Notes under the pieces: model-generated
The model's database searches: none
The model's input: only the letters and a program-made list of their open reading frames with translations
What the model was told of the DNA's origin: nothing
Part shown: in pieces, positions 24,778 through 33,057 of the stretch
How the letters are laid out: every line of letters begins with the position of its first letter
How positions within the stretch are numbered: position 1 is the first letter of the stretch
NCBI GenBank assembly: GCA_045631525.1
Contig: JAZQUY010000020.1
Span: 1 to 43,448 of the forward strand
Source: SIG440 sp045631525
GTDB taxonomy: Bacteria > Bacillota > Clostridia > Monoglobales > Monoglobaceae
Direction of reading: 5' to 3'
DNA: 43,448 bases
Position numbers and translations under genes: made by a program

Positions 24778-26169
24778 TTAAAACTTAATTCTCTCAGCAA
24801 TATAAGAAACCAACTCGTCAATCTTTACACGTTCCTGTTCCATAGTGTCACGATGACGTACAGTAACAGACGCATCTTCCTCAGACTCAAAGTCATATGT
24901 GATACAGAAAGGTGTACCGATTTCGTCCTGTCTGCGATAACGCTTTCCTATGCTTCCTGCTTCGTCATATTCACACATAAATTCTGCCGCGAGCTTTCTG
25001 TAAACCTCGCCTGCGCCGTCTGCCAATTTCTTTGAAAGAGGCAGAACTGCAGCCTTAATTGGCGCAAGAGCCGGATGGAATCTCATAACCGTGCGGACAT
25101 CATTCTTGTCTGCATCAATAACTTCTTCGTCATAAGCCTCAACCAAAAACGCCAAAGTAACACGGTCTGCGCCAAGTGACGGTTCAACACAGTAAGGAAC
25201 ATATTTTTCATTTGTTTCGGGGTCGTTGTATTCCAGCTTTTCACCACTGTGATTGCTGTGCTGTGTAAGGTCAAAGTCTGTTCTGTCAGCTATGCCCCAA
25301 AGCTCGCCCCAACCGAACGGGAACATAAATTCGATATCTGTTGTCGCATTGCTGTAATGTGAAAGTTCTTCCTGCTCGTGGTCACGCATCTTGATGTTTT
25401 CTTCAGCGATACCCAAAGAAAGTAACCAATTTTTGCAGAAGTCTTTCCAATATCTGAACCATTCAAGGTCTGTTCCGGGTTTGCAGAAGAATTCAAGCTC
25501 CATCTGTTCAAACTCACGGGTTCTGAATATGAAGTTACCGGGTGTAATTTCATTTCTGAAAGATTTACCCACCTGACCGATACCAAAAGGAACTTTCTTT
25601 CTTGAGGTTCTCTGAACATTTTTGAAATTCACGAAGATACCCTGAGCAGTTTCAGGTCTTAAATAAATCTCGTTTTTGCTGTCTTCTGTAACACCCTGGA
25701 AAGTTTTGAACATAAGGTTGAACTTTCTGATGTCAGTAAAGTTATGTTTTCCACAACTCGGACATTTTATCTGCTTTTCAGTGATAAATTCCATCATCTT
25801 TGCATCTGACCAGCCATCGGCAGAAACGCCTGCTTCATCTTCAATGAGCTTGTCAGCTCTGAAACGTGCTTTACATTCCTTACAATCCATAAGTGGATCA
25901 GAGAATCCACCAACGTGACCTGATGCCACCCAAACCTCAGGGTTCATAAGAATAGCCGCATCAAGACCTACGTTGTAGGGACTTTCCTGAATGAATTTTT
26001 TCCACCATGCACGTTTTACGTTGTTCTTGAGTTCAACACCCAAAGGACCATAATCCCAAGTATTTGCAAGTCCACCGTATATCTCAGAACCAGAATATAC
26101 AAATCCACGCCCTTTGCAAAGAGCAACCACTTTCTCCATTGTCTTTTCAGTATTTTTCATTTCAATCAC
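24778..26169 (-). CDS. glyS: Glycyl-tRNA synthetase, dimeric (alpha2) class II type
   Basis: A 463-residue alpha2-type GlyRS that charges tRNA-Gly. Seen in order: SEIYGGLANTWDYGPLG near residue 28, a zinc-binding CxxC pair region (CKECKARF and CPSCGKHNF), RPETAQGIF, the class II motif 2 region FRNEITPGNFIFRTREFEQMELEFF, and motif 3 in GADRVTLAFLVEAY; the anticodon-binding domain fills the last 110 residues. The start is the GTG at 26169, 4 bases after AAGGGC; an ATG three codons later is less well spaced. It is first in the glyS-holB-ricT operon. The leader contains no T-box but a compact pseudoknot that ends at the ribosome site. Confidence 0.96.
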   Translation of the reverse strand: MIEMKNTEKTMEKVVALCKGRGFVYSGSEIYGGLANTWDYGPLGVELKNNVKRAWWKKFIQESPYNVGLDAAILMNPEVWVASGHVGGFSDPLMDCKECKARFRADKLIEDEAGVSADGWSDAKMMEFITEKQIKCPSCGKHNFTDIRKFNLMFKTFQGVTEDSKNEIYLRPETAQGIFVNFKNVQRTSRKKVPFGIGQVGKSFRNEITPGNFIFRTREFEQMELEFFCKPGTDLEWFRYWKDFCKNWLLSLGIAEENIKMRDHEQEELSHYSNATTDIEFMFPFGWGELWGIADRTDFDLTQHSNHSGEKLEYNDPETNEKYVPYCVEPSLGADRVTLAFLVEAYDEEVIDADKNDVRTVMRFHPALAPIKAAVLPLSKKLADGAGEVYRKLAAEFMCEYDEAGSIGKRYRRQDEIGTPFCITYDFESEEDASVTVRHRDTMEQERVKIDELVSYIAERIKF

Positions 26170-26173
26170 AATG

Positions 26174-26221
26174 CCCTTCTGTCCACAAACTTTTGAAAAC
26201 TTCCGCTGTGGACCTGCGGAA
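26174..26221 (-). promoter_or_regulatory. Candidate H-type pseudoknot in the glyS leader
   Basis: Minus-strand order: TTCCGC (26216-26221), AG, GTCCACA (26207-26213), GCGGAA (26201-26206), a 13-base A/T-rich linker (26188-26200), TGTGGAC (26181-26187), then the ribosome site AGAAGGG (26174-26180). TTCCGC pairs with GCGGAA (6 bp) and the loop GTCCACA pairs with TGTGGAC (7 bp), both perfect; loop lengths of 2, 0 and 13 suit a classical H-type pseudoknot. The first stem equals the GCGGAA/TTCCGC acceptor stem usual in Firmicute tRNA-Gly, which suggests control of GlyRS by mimicry. Confidence 0.6.
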
Positions 26222-26269
26222 TAAATAATATTTTAATAATAACTTTAAGTACAAACATACTTATCCTAC

Positions 26270-26298
26270 ATTATACATCATTTTCCTCCCAAAGGCAA
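26270..26298 (-). promoter_or_regulatory. Promoter of the glyS operon
   Basis: Minus strand TTGCCT (26293-26298), a 17-base spacer and TATAAT (26270-26275). The start site near 26263 gives a leader of about 95 bases that includes the pseudoknot. Confidence 0.75.
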
Positions 26299-26352
26299 GT
26301 AAAATTTTGATATTTTTGTTTCATTTCTAAAGTCACAGATAGGTGCACTGCC

Positions 26353-26381
26353 TTGACAACATTTGTCGAATAAAGTAATAT
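26353..26381 (+). promoter_or_regulatory. Promoter of the comEC-like gene
   Basis: TTGACA (26353-26358), 17 bases, TAATAT (26376-26381), with the ATG at 26412 and CGGAGGA in between. TTGACAA and TTGTCGAA form an imperfect inverted repeat over the -35 box, a possible operator. Confidence 0.7.
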
Positions 26382-26411
26382 ATTGTCGTATTTGTTTTCC
26401 CGGAGGATTTT

Positions 26412-28055
26412 ATGTATAAATCACAGCATATAATAACTCTCAAGAATTATCTTATTCTATTTGTTATCGCCTTTGCCTGTGGCATATATCTTGCAGCATC
26501 CCTTGGTTTGCTGTTTCTACTCCCCTTACTTATTGTTTTGTGGGTTATCTTTTGTGTGCTTTTAACTTTGCTCATTATAAAAAGAAAAGGAAATGATGTA
26601 AAGGTCTTTCTTCTGCCTATTATGATTATTTTGTGTTTTGTTATTGGAATTGTCCGATTTTCTTTTTCAAAAGCTGTATTTGATGACGAACTTGTAACCT
26701 TTAAAGATAAAAGCATATGGACTTCGGGTATTGTTTCATCAGTTCCATATGAAACTTCAAGTTCAAACTCATACAGCATGGAATTTCTTGTATGCCAGGC
26801 AGACAACAAGCCCATAGACCCTGAATCTATAATTCTTTACATTCCAAAAAGTCGCGGTGAACACCTAAGAGAGGGTGAGAAAATCCGTTGCTGGACAACC
26901 CTGAAAGCGCCAAACCGTGAAACCGATTTTGATAATTATGACTACTTCTCCCACTTGCGAGGCAAAAATATCTCCCTAATCGGAACAACACAAAATGCAA
27001 ACCCCGACGACTTTAAATCGCCTGAGGGTCTTACATATTCCATCAAAGCGCTGGGCACGATTATCAAAAACAAAGTGGTATTTGCCACAGACAAACTCTT
27101 ATACGACTCCCCAAAGCTTGCGCCGATATTAAAAGGTGTTCTTGTGGGGGATAAGTCCGACTTTTCTGATGCACTTTACAAAAAATTTTCTTATGCAGGC
27201 CTTTCCCACATTGTAGCAGTATCAGGTATGCATCTTTCAATTCTTTTCGCCTTGCTTGCTTTTTTATTGCAAAAGTTTCCTATAAGCTACAAAAAATCAT
27301 TGATGTTCTCCGTCCCAATTTTGTTTCTCTTCGTGGCTGCTGCAAACTTTACGCCATCGGTGTGTCGTGCAGGAATTATGATGCTTGTAATGATAATATC
27401 TGTGTTCTTAAATCAACGATATTCTCCTATCAATGCTCTCTTTATTTCCCTGGCAATAATTTTGTGGATAACCCCTTATTCCCTGTTTTCAAAAAGTCTA
27501 ACGCTCTCCTTTGGTGCAACTCTTGGAATTCTGGTCTTTTGGAAATACCTTGTAAATATCTTTGATTTTGAAATTAAAATGCCAAACTGTGTGCCAGAGA
27601 GAATTGTTTATTTAGCAGAAAAAGCGTTAAAATTCATTATACTATCTTTAGTAACATCCTTTTCTGCCTTTCTTGGAACTGCATATTTTTCTGCACTATT
27701 TTTTCAAAACATATCCTGGGTTCAATTTCTCACAAATCTTTGGGTTGTCCCTGCTGTAACTGCCGTATTTTCTCTTGGCTTTCTGGCTGTATTACTATTC
27801 TATATTTCTCCATATCTTGCCACAAGCATTTTCTATTATCCATTAAGGTTTCTTCTTGAAATCATTTATAAAACCGCAAATATCTTCGGCAAACGCAAAT
27901 TTTCATTTTATGTTCCCGAAAAATCCCTGAACTTTGCAACTTTTGTGCTTTATACAGGAGTTATAATTTTTATATATTTTTTACTTAAGGCACTCTATGA
28001 TATAAAAAAAGAAAAAGCGACCAAAAATGGCCGCTCAAAAGTTAAAATTTCATAA
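26412..28055 (+). CDS. ComEC/Rec2-family competence membrane protein, short form
   Basis: A 547-residue polytopic protein. Residues 10-75 have two or three membrane helices, about 95-190 is the soluble DUF4131/OB-like domain (CWTTLKAPNRETDFDNYDYF), and from about 255 the Competence domain begins with GLSHIVAVSGMHLSILFALLAFLL, the most conserved ComEC motif, followed by further helices. ComEC forms the channel that takes up single-stranded DNA. The C-terminal metallo-beta-lactamase domain of full-length ComEC is absent: the protein stops shortly after the last helix with a basic tail. Its stop overlaps the end of the converging murD by 14 bases. Confidence 0.88.
   Translation: MYKSQHIITLKNYLILFVIAFACGIYLAASLGLLFLLPLLIVLWVIFCVLLTLLIIKRKGNDVKVFLLPIMIILCFVIGIVRFSFSKAVFDDELVTFKDKSIWTSGIVSSVPYETSSSNSYSMEFLVCQADNKPIDPESIILYIPKSRGEHLREGEKIRCWTTLKAPNRETDFDNYDYFSHLRGKNISLIGTTQNANPDDFKSPEGLTYSIKALGTIIKNKVVFATDKLLYDSPKLAPILKGVLVGDKSDFSDALYKKFSYAGLSHIVAVSGMHLSILFALLAFLLQKFPISYKKSLMFSVPILFLFVAAANFTPSVCRAGIMMLVMIISVFLNQRYSPINALFISLAIILWITPYSLFSKSLTLSFGATLGILVFWKYLVNIFDFEIKMPNCVPERIVYLAEKALKFIILSLVTSFSAFLGTAYFSALFFQNISWVQFLTNLWVVPAVTAVFSLGFLAVLLFYISPYLATSIFYYPLRFLLEIIYKTANIFGKRKFSFYVPEKSLNFATFVLYTGVIIFIYFLLKALYDIKKEKATKNGRSKVKIS
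28002..28035 (-). terminator. murD terminator lying inside the comEC coding end
   Basis: On the minus strand AGCGGCC-ATTTTT-GGTCGCT forms a 7-bp stem (one G-U) followed by TTTTTCTTTTTTT, 6 bases past the murD stop. The same bases encode the lysine-rich end of the ComEC protein on the other strand. On the plus strand the G-U becomes an A-C mismatch, so it should work in one direction only. Confidence 0.8.
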
Positions 28056-29403
28056 CTATTTCTTTGAAAACATTTCCGCGCTGTTCAAAATTATCAAACA
28101 AATCAAAGCTTGCACAAGCCGGCGACAGCAACACGATGTCGCCATTTTTCGCACTGTTTTTGGCAAAAATAACTGCGTCTTCAAAGGCATCAGCCTTTAT
28201 GATTTCAATATCCTTGAAATTGTCCGCATTTCTTACTGCTTTTTCTATTTTGGGAGAGGTAACGCCCACCAGAACAAGTGTTTTTACATACTCGTTGACA
28301 ACTTTTCCAAAGTCGTCAAAGGGTATTTTTTTATCGTAACCACCGGCAATCAAAATCACCTTTTGGTCAAAAGATTTAAGTCCCGCCGTGGTACGCGCAG
28401 GGCTGCTGGCTATTGAATCATTATAGAACTTCACGCCGTCTTTTTCACGTACAAATTCAATCCTGTGAGCCACACCACCAAAATTTTTTGCCACCTTTTC
28501 GACAGTTTCTTTTGAAACATAATCTCTCGTTGCCGCAATGGCAGCCATATAGTTTTCCACATTGTGAAGACCGGGAATTCTTATATCAGAAGTTTTGATG
28601 ATTTTTTCTTCGCCATAAAGTATAATCCCATTTTCAAGATGCACAAGAGCGTCATTTTGTGACGAAAAGCTTCTGTGCTCACCCTTTGCTTCAATACCGA
28701 TACTTTTCGAAACATCATTGGCAGAGTTTGTGACAAGGACAGAAGTTTCATCCTGAAACTTCATTATATTTTTCTTGGACTCAACATATTCATCAAAATC
28801 AGTGTGCCAATCAAGGTGGTTTGGGGTTACATTTGTAACAACAGCAACTTTCGGACTTTTCCTCATTGAAAACAGCTGAAAGCTTGAAAGTTCAAGTACA
28901 ACCTTATCATCTTTCGTTATGTTTTCAACCTCACCAATCAAGGGTTTGCCGATATTTCCACCTATAAAGCACCTATAACCCTCTTCTTTGAGCATCTCTC
29001 CAATAAGTGTAGTAGTTGTTGTTTTCCCATCACTTCCGGTCACCGCAATAATCTCGCAAGGACAGATGTCAAAAAACAATTCCATTTCAGAGGTGATTGT
29101 TATACCGCGTTCTCTTGCCTCAAGGAGCTTGGGCACATCCCCTCTAAGACCCGGAGTTTTAAAAATAATTTCGGTATCCTCAGGGATTTTAGCTAAATAT
29201 TCTTCACCAAGGGAAAAACTAACGCCAAGGCTCAAAAGCTCATCATAAACCTCGCCCAGACGTTCTTTTTCTTTTTTGTCGTGAGCAGTAACGTTTGCTC
29301 CGGCATCAACCAAAAACCGTATCAGCGGAACATTGCTGACACCAATACCGATTACTGAAATATTCTTATTTCTGACATACTGTTTGTATTCGGATATTTC
29401 CAT
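28042..29403 (-). CDS. murD: UDP-N-acetylmuramoyl-L-alanine--D-glutamate ligase
   Basis: A 453-residue Mur ligase adding D-glutamate to UDP-MurNAc-L-Ala in the cytoplasm. The N-terminal domain is Rossmann-like (ISVIGIGVSNVPLIRFL), the ATP-binding loop is AVTGSDGKTTTTTLIGEML, VLELSSFQLF and TNVTPNHLDWH are the Mur substrate motifs, and AHRIEFV / YNDSIASSPARTTAGL / LIAGGYDK mark the C-terminal domain. GGAGGGG is spaced 6 bases from ATG 29403; the frame opens upstream to 29439 without a ribosome site. It is the last gene of the ychF-to-murD run. Confidence 0.95.
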   Translation of the reverse strand: MEISEYKQYVRNKNISVIGIGVSNVPLIRFLVDAGANVTAHDKKEKERLGEVYDELLSLGVSFSLGEEYLAKIPEDTEIIFKTPGLRGDVPKLLEARERGITITSEMELFFDICPCEIIAVTGSDGKTTTTTLIGEMLKEEGYRCFIGGNIGKPLIGEVENITKDDKVVLELSSFQLFSMRKSPKVAVVTNVTPNHLDWHTDFDEYVESKKNIMKFQDETSVLVTNSANDVSKSIGIEAKGEHRSFSSQNDALVHLENGIILYGEEKIIKTSDIRIPGLHNVENYMAAIAATRDYVSKETVEKVAKNFGGVAHRIEFVREKDGVKFYNDSIASSPARTTAGLKSFDQKVILIAGGYDKKIPFDDFGKVVNEYVKTLVLVGVTSPKIEKAVRNADNFKDIEIIKADAFEDAVIFAKNSAKNGDIVLLSPACASFDLFDNFEQRGNVFKEIVMKF

Positions 29404-29427
29404 AAATAGCCCCTCCGGATATAAAGC

Positions 29428-29464
29428 GAGCCGTAACAAAATTATAAATCTTTTGTTACAGCCC
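29428..29464 (-). promoter_or_regulatory. Long intercistronic hairpin between ispH-rpsA and murD
   Basis: Minus strand GGGCTGTAACAAAA and TTTTGTTACGGCTC pair over 14 bp (two G-U) around a 9-base loop. No T run follows, and the murD ribosome site is about 15 bases on. It could be a weak terminator or a 3'-end stabiliser for the abundant S1 message. Confidence 0.5.
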
Positions 29465-29478
29465 GTGTTTTTGTTTAA

Positions 29479-31764
29479 TTATTCAGCGTCAAGAATATCG
29501 CCAAGTGTGAAAGAACCTTCTTCTGTGTAAGATTCATCTATGACTTCTTCTTCAACAGCTTCTTCAGTTTCAGGAGCATAGTCAGGAAGAAGAACCTTTC
29601 TTGAAAGACCAATCTGTTTTGTATCGTTGTTGATTTCAGTAACCTGAACTTCAACCTCGTCACCGATATTGAGAACATCAGATGGTTTTTCAATTCTTGT
29701 GTTTGCTATCTGTGAAATATGGATAAGACCGTCAACAAAAGGTGCGATTTCCGCAAAGGCGCCAAAGGGAAGAATGCGAACCACCTTACATTTTATGCTG
29801 TCACCAACCTTGAGGTCCTTTGTTGCCTTATACCAAGGACTGTCTTCTTCTTTCTTGTAACCAAGAGAAATCTTTTTCTTTTCAATGTCGATTTCCTTGA
29901 TATAAACAGTAAGAGTATCTCCAACTTTAACAACCTCTGACGGATGCTTGATTCTCTGCCATGAGAGTTCAGATACGTGAACAAGACCGTCAACACCGCC
30001 AAGGTCAACAAATGCACCAAAAGCTGTGAGTGACTTAACTGTTCCTGTGTATTCTTTTCCAACTTCCAAAGAAGCCCAGAAAGCTGCTTCTCTTGCTTTC
30101 TTTTCTTCTTCAAGCTCTTTAACAAGTGAAATCTTGCCTGTTTCCTTGTTCATATCCTTGATATATACGTCAATTGAGTCACCAACTTTAACTACCTCTG
30201 ACGGATGTTTGATGCGACTGTCTGAAAGCTCTGAAACATGAATAAGACCATCAACACCGCCAAGGTCAACAAATGCGCCAAAAGCTGTGAGTGACTTAAC
30301 TGTTCCTGTGTATTTTTTGTTAACTTCAGCTGCTGCCCAGAATTCTTCCGCCTTTTTCTGGCTGATTTCTCTTGCAACAGTTTTGATTGAGCCAACAACT
30401 CTGAGACGACCTCTGCGGTCTCTGTCCATCTTTATAATTTTAAATGAAACTTCGGTATTAAGAAGTGAGCCGAGGTCTTCAACAAAACGTTCAGCAGCTT
30501 CTGATGCAGGGATGAACACTCTTACGCCCTTTGCGTTTGTAACAATGCCACCTCTTACGATTTCGCTAACTCTGCCACTTAAAACAGCTTTGTTTTCAAA
30601 GTCTGCACGAATTTCCTGCAAGCCTTTTTCAGCATCAATTTTCTTCTTTGAAAGTGTAACAACACCGTCACGGTCTGAAACGTGAACAACAAACACATCT
30701 ATTTCATCGCCGACTTTAACCAATGTTCTAAAGTCAACGCTTGCATCGCTTGTTACTTCGTCTGCAGGGATAACTCCGTCATACTTTCCGTCAATGTCTA
30801 CCTGTACCTCTGTAGGGGTAATTCCGATAACTACACCTTTAACAATATCACCTGTTGTCAAAGGTTTTAAAGTTTCTTCCAATGCCTCTGCAAAGTTCAT
30901 TTCATTTGTGATTTCCGCCATGGTAAATTTTGCCTCCTTGATTACCTTATCCGGAGTGGATGCTCCGGCGGTAATGCCTACTTTTTTTATATTTTTATTT
31001 TTTAACAAATGAGCAAGCTCATTTAATCCTTTTGCATTTTCAAACTTGTAAGTCTGGGGACACTTTTCGCGACATATTTCAAACAACTTGTTTGTGTTTG
31101 AACTGTCCACGCCCCCAAAGACAAACATCACATCGCATTCCTCAGAAAGTTTTGCTGCTGCAAGCTGCCTTTCTTCGGTCGCACTACATATTGTATCAAA
31201 AAAAATCGCATTTGTAAAATGTTTTTTTAAACTTTTTTGAATTTTTTTTAATTTTTCTTTCCTCATGGTGGTTTGAGCCACCAAACTAATGGGGATTTCG
31301 GCGTTTTTCGTCAAAAGTTCATCAATATTTTCGTCTGCCCCCACAATAATAGCTGAATTTTCACACCAACCATTTATACCCTTGACCTCAGGATGATTTT
31401 TGTCACCTACAATAACAATCTGTCTTCCCTTTCCATGCTCCTCTTCAACAATTTTGTGAATTCGTTTCACAAAAGGGCATGTGGCATCAATAATATCGAT
31501 ACCATTTTTTTGAATTTCCTCATATTCTTTTCTTGAAATTCCGTGTGCCCTGATTATAACCACTGAACTTTCGGGTAAATCAGAAATCTTTTCAGCACAA
31601 CGAACACCCAAATTTTCAAGTTCGCAAGTAACATCGCTATTATGGATAAGCATACCATAAGTATAGATTTTCTTATGGGCTGATTTTGCACTCTCATGGG
31701 CAATTTTAACTGCCCTGTCAACGCCAAAGCAAAACCCCGCCTTGTCAGCAATTTTAATCTCCAT
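29479..31764 (-). CDS. IspH (HMBPP reductase) fused to ribosomal protein S1
   Basis: A 761-residue fusion. Residues 1 to about 285 are IspH, the Fe-S enzyme of the last MEP-pathway step, with its three cluster cysteines in AGFCFGVDRAV (C12), DATCPFVKRIH and DTICSATEERQ. A linker (EALEETLKPL) leads to S1-type OB repeats: I count five, starting near GDIVKGVVIGI, AVLSGRVSEIV (degenerate), YTGTVKSLTAFGAFVDLGG (twice) and IKCKVVRILPFGAFAEI. The tail is acidic. Such fusions are known in Clostridia. Start ATG 31764 has AAGG 3 bases upstream and lies inside the end of plsC; the frame is open to 31791 without a better site. Confidence 0.93.
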   Translation of the reverse strand: MEIKIADKAGFCFGVDRAVKIAHESAKSAHKKIYTYGMLIHNSDVTCELENLGVRCAEKISDLPESSVVIIRAHGISRKEYEEIQKNGIDIIDATCPFVKRIHKIVEEEHGKGRQIVIVGDKNHPEVKGINGWCENSAIIVGADENIDELLTKNAEIPISLVAQTTMRKEKLKKIQKSLKKHFTNAIFFDTICSATEERQLAAAKLSEECDVMFVFGGVDSSNTNKLFEICREKCPQTYKFENAKGLNELAHLLKNKNIKKVGITAGASTPDKVIKEAKFTMAEITNEMNFAEALEETLKPLTTGDIVKGVVIGITPTEVQVDIDGKYDGVIPADEVTSDASVDFRTLVKVGDEIDVFVVHVSDRDGVVTLSKKKIDAEKGLQEIRADFENKAVLSGRVSEIVRGGIVTNAKGVRVFIPASEAAERFVEDLGSLLNTEVSFKIIKMDRDRRGRLRVVGSIKTVAREISQKKAEEFWAAAEVNKKYTGTVKSLTAFGAFVDLGGVDGLIHVSELSDSRIKHPSEVVKVGDSIDVYIKDMNKETGKISLVKELEEEKKAREAAFWASLEVGKEYTGTVKSLTAFGAFVDLGGVDGLVHVSELSWQRIKHPSEVVKVGDTLTVYIKEIDIEKKKISLGYKKEEDSPWYKATKDLKVGDSIKCKVVRILPFGAFAEIAPFVDGLIHISQIANTRIEKPSDVLNIGDEVEVQVTEINNDTKQIGLSRKVLLPDYAPETEEAVEEEVIDESYTEEGSFTLGDILDAE
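29983..30314 (-). repeat. Near-identical tandem DNA repeat in the S1 part of ispH-rpsA
   Basis: 29983-30053 and 30244-30314 are 71 bases each and differ at only two positions; the interval is 261 bases, 87 codons, one S1 repeat. Flanking S1 sequence has diverged more, so this core has been homogenised or recently duplicated. Confidence 0.85.
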
Positions 31765-32353
31765 AAACCTTAGCACCCGCCAGCTTTGCAATCTTTGGCA
31801 TCAAAACCTCATCTGTTATTTTTTGAAGTTCTTCTGATGAAAGTCTTTGATTGTGATAATCAGAAAAGTCAATATAATCACCCACAGTCATTTTTACCCT
31901 ACTGCGGAATTTATATGTAGTTTCAATCCCAATAGGCAAAAATCCCACTCCGGCTTTTGCCGCAATCATAGCTGCACCTTGCTTTCCCTTGCCCAAGGTC
32001 CCTGGTGTTCTCACCCTTATTCCCTCAGGAAAAATAACAAGAGTTTTGCCATCTTTCAAAAGTTTTATTGCTGTTTTTACTGCAGAAATATCATTTCCGC
32101 TACGCTTAACAGGAAAAGCCCCAAAAGCTTTTATCACCTGGGCAACAATGGGAACCTTAAATAAACTTGCCTTTGCCATATATGTCATCTTGATGGGCAA
32201 AAATGCCGCAACAAGAGGGGGGTCAAAGTTGCTCAAATGGTTTGGCACAACAAGAAAATTTTTATCCTTAGGGATTTTTTCAAGTCCCTCAATTTCAATT
32301 TTAAACAGAAGGCGATAAATTCCCCTCACTATTGATAAAACAAAATTATACAT
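31754..32353 (-). CDS. plsC: 1-acyl-sn-glycerol-3-phosphate acyltransferase (PlsC family)
   Basis: A 199-residue membrane-associated acyltransferase making phosphatidic acid from lysophosphatidic acid. NHLSNFDPP is the catalytic HX4D motif, FPEGIR the phosphate-binding motif, and GAFPVKR and VGFLPIGIE further family blocks; an N-terminal hydrophobic stretch (residues 2-18) anchors it. It overlaps the cmk stop by one base and the ispH-rpsA start by 11 bases. The cmk-plsC-ispH-S1 order is common in Clostridia. Confidence 0.93.
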   Translation of the reverse strand: MYNFVLSIVRGIYRLLFKIEIEGLEKIPKDKNFLVVPNHLSNFDPPLVAAFLPIKMTYMAKASLFKVPIVAQVIKAFGAFPVKRSGNDISAVKTAIKLLKDGKTLVIFPEGIRVRTPGTLGKGKQGAAMIAAKAGVGFLPIGIETTYKFRSRVKMTVGDYIDFSDYHNQRLSSEELQKITDEVLMPKIAKLAGAKVYGD

Positions 32354-33030
32354 TACTTTCCTCTTCTTTCATTGATAAGGTTAAGGATTGTTTCAACAGA
32401 CTCCTCTAACGAATTGCCGGTAGTATCCACTATAACGCCATCATCAGCAGGTTTAAGTGGTGCAATTTCACGTTCAGAATCGTTTTTATCCCTGTATTCC
32501 ATATCTTTTTTTACCTCATCAAAATCACATTCCACGCCTTTTTCAATGAGTTCTTTATAGCGGCGCATAGCCCTTTCTTCAACCGATGCCGTAAGAAAAA
32601 TCTTGAGCTGCGCATCAGGAAGAACAACCGTACCTATGTCACGTCCGTCCATAATTACATCTGTTTTTTCAGCAATGCTACGTTGAAGTTCCAAAAGCTT
32701 TTTACGTACAGCCGGAATTTTTGAAATATCGGACGCCGCAACAGACACCTCTGGCATACGGATTTCGGTTGAAACATTTTCTCTATTAAGAAAGATTTCC
32801 TGCCCATTTTCGCCATGAGCGATATCAATGGAGATTTCTTCAAGCATAGCTTCTACACTTTCCTTATCACCATTTATATCAATATTTCTGCGAAGTGCCG
32901 CAATCCCCACCGCACGAAACATAGCACCTGTATCAATGTATACAAATCCTATTTTCTTTGACGCAGCCTTTGCAATGGTACTCTTGCCAGCCCCGGCAGG
33001 ACCATCAATGGCTATTTTGAAAGTAGGCAC
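32353..33030 (-). CDS. cmk: Cytidylate kinase
   Basis: A 225-residue NMP kinase phosphorylating CMP and dCMP. IDGPAGAGKSTIAKA is the P-loop, YIDTGAMFRAVG and MDGRDIGTVVLPDA are CMP-specific motifs, and RRYKEL leads into the lid. The frame opens at an ATG at 33054, but GGGGGAGGG is spaced for GTG 33030, giving MPTFKIAIDGPAGAGKS, the usual start. The last codon overlaps the plsC start. Confidence 0.94.
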   Translation of the reverse strand: MPTFKIAIDGPAGAGKSTIAKAASKKIGFVYIDTGAMFRAVGIAALRRNIDINGDKESVEAMLEEISIDIAHGENGQEIFLNRENVSTEIRMPEVSVAASDISKIPAVRKKLLELQRSIAEKTDVIMDGRDIGTVVLPDAQLKIFLTASVEERAMRRYKELIEKGVECDFDEVKKDMEYRDKNDSEREIAPLKPADDGVIVDTTGNSLEESVETILNLINERRGK

Positions 33031-33057
33031 AAAAATCCCTCCCCCGAATTTCATTTG

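Noticed and set aside
26181..26213. DnaA boxes (TGTCCACA-like) in the glyS leader
   Set aside because: Both copies differ from TTATCCACA at the first positions, and they are fully explained as the two arms of one stem.
26170..26262. T-box leader for glyS
   Set aside because: Neither the conserved TGGNACCGCG T-box sequence nor a specifier-loop stem or terminator is present in the short leader.
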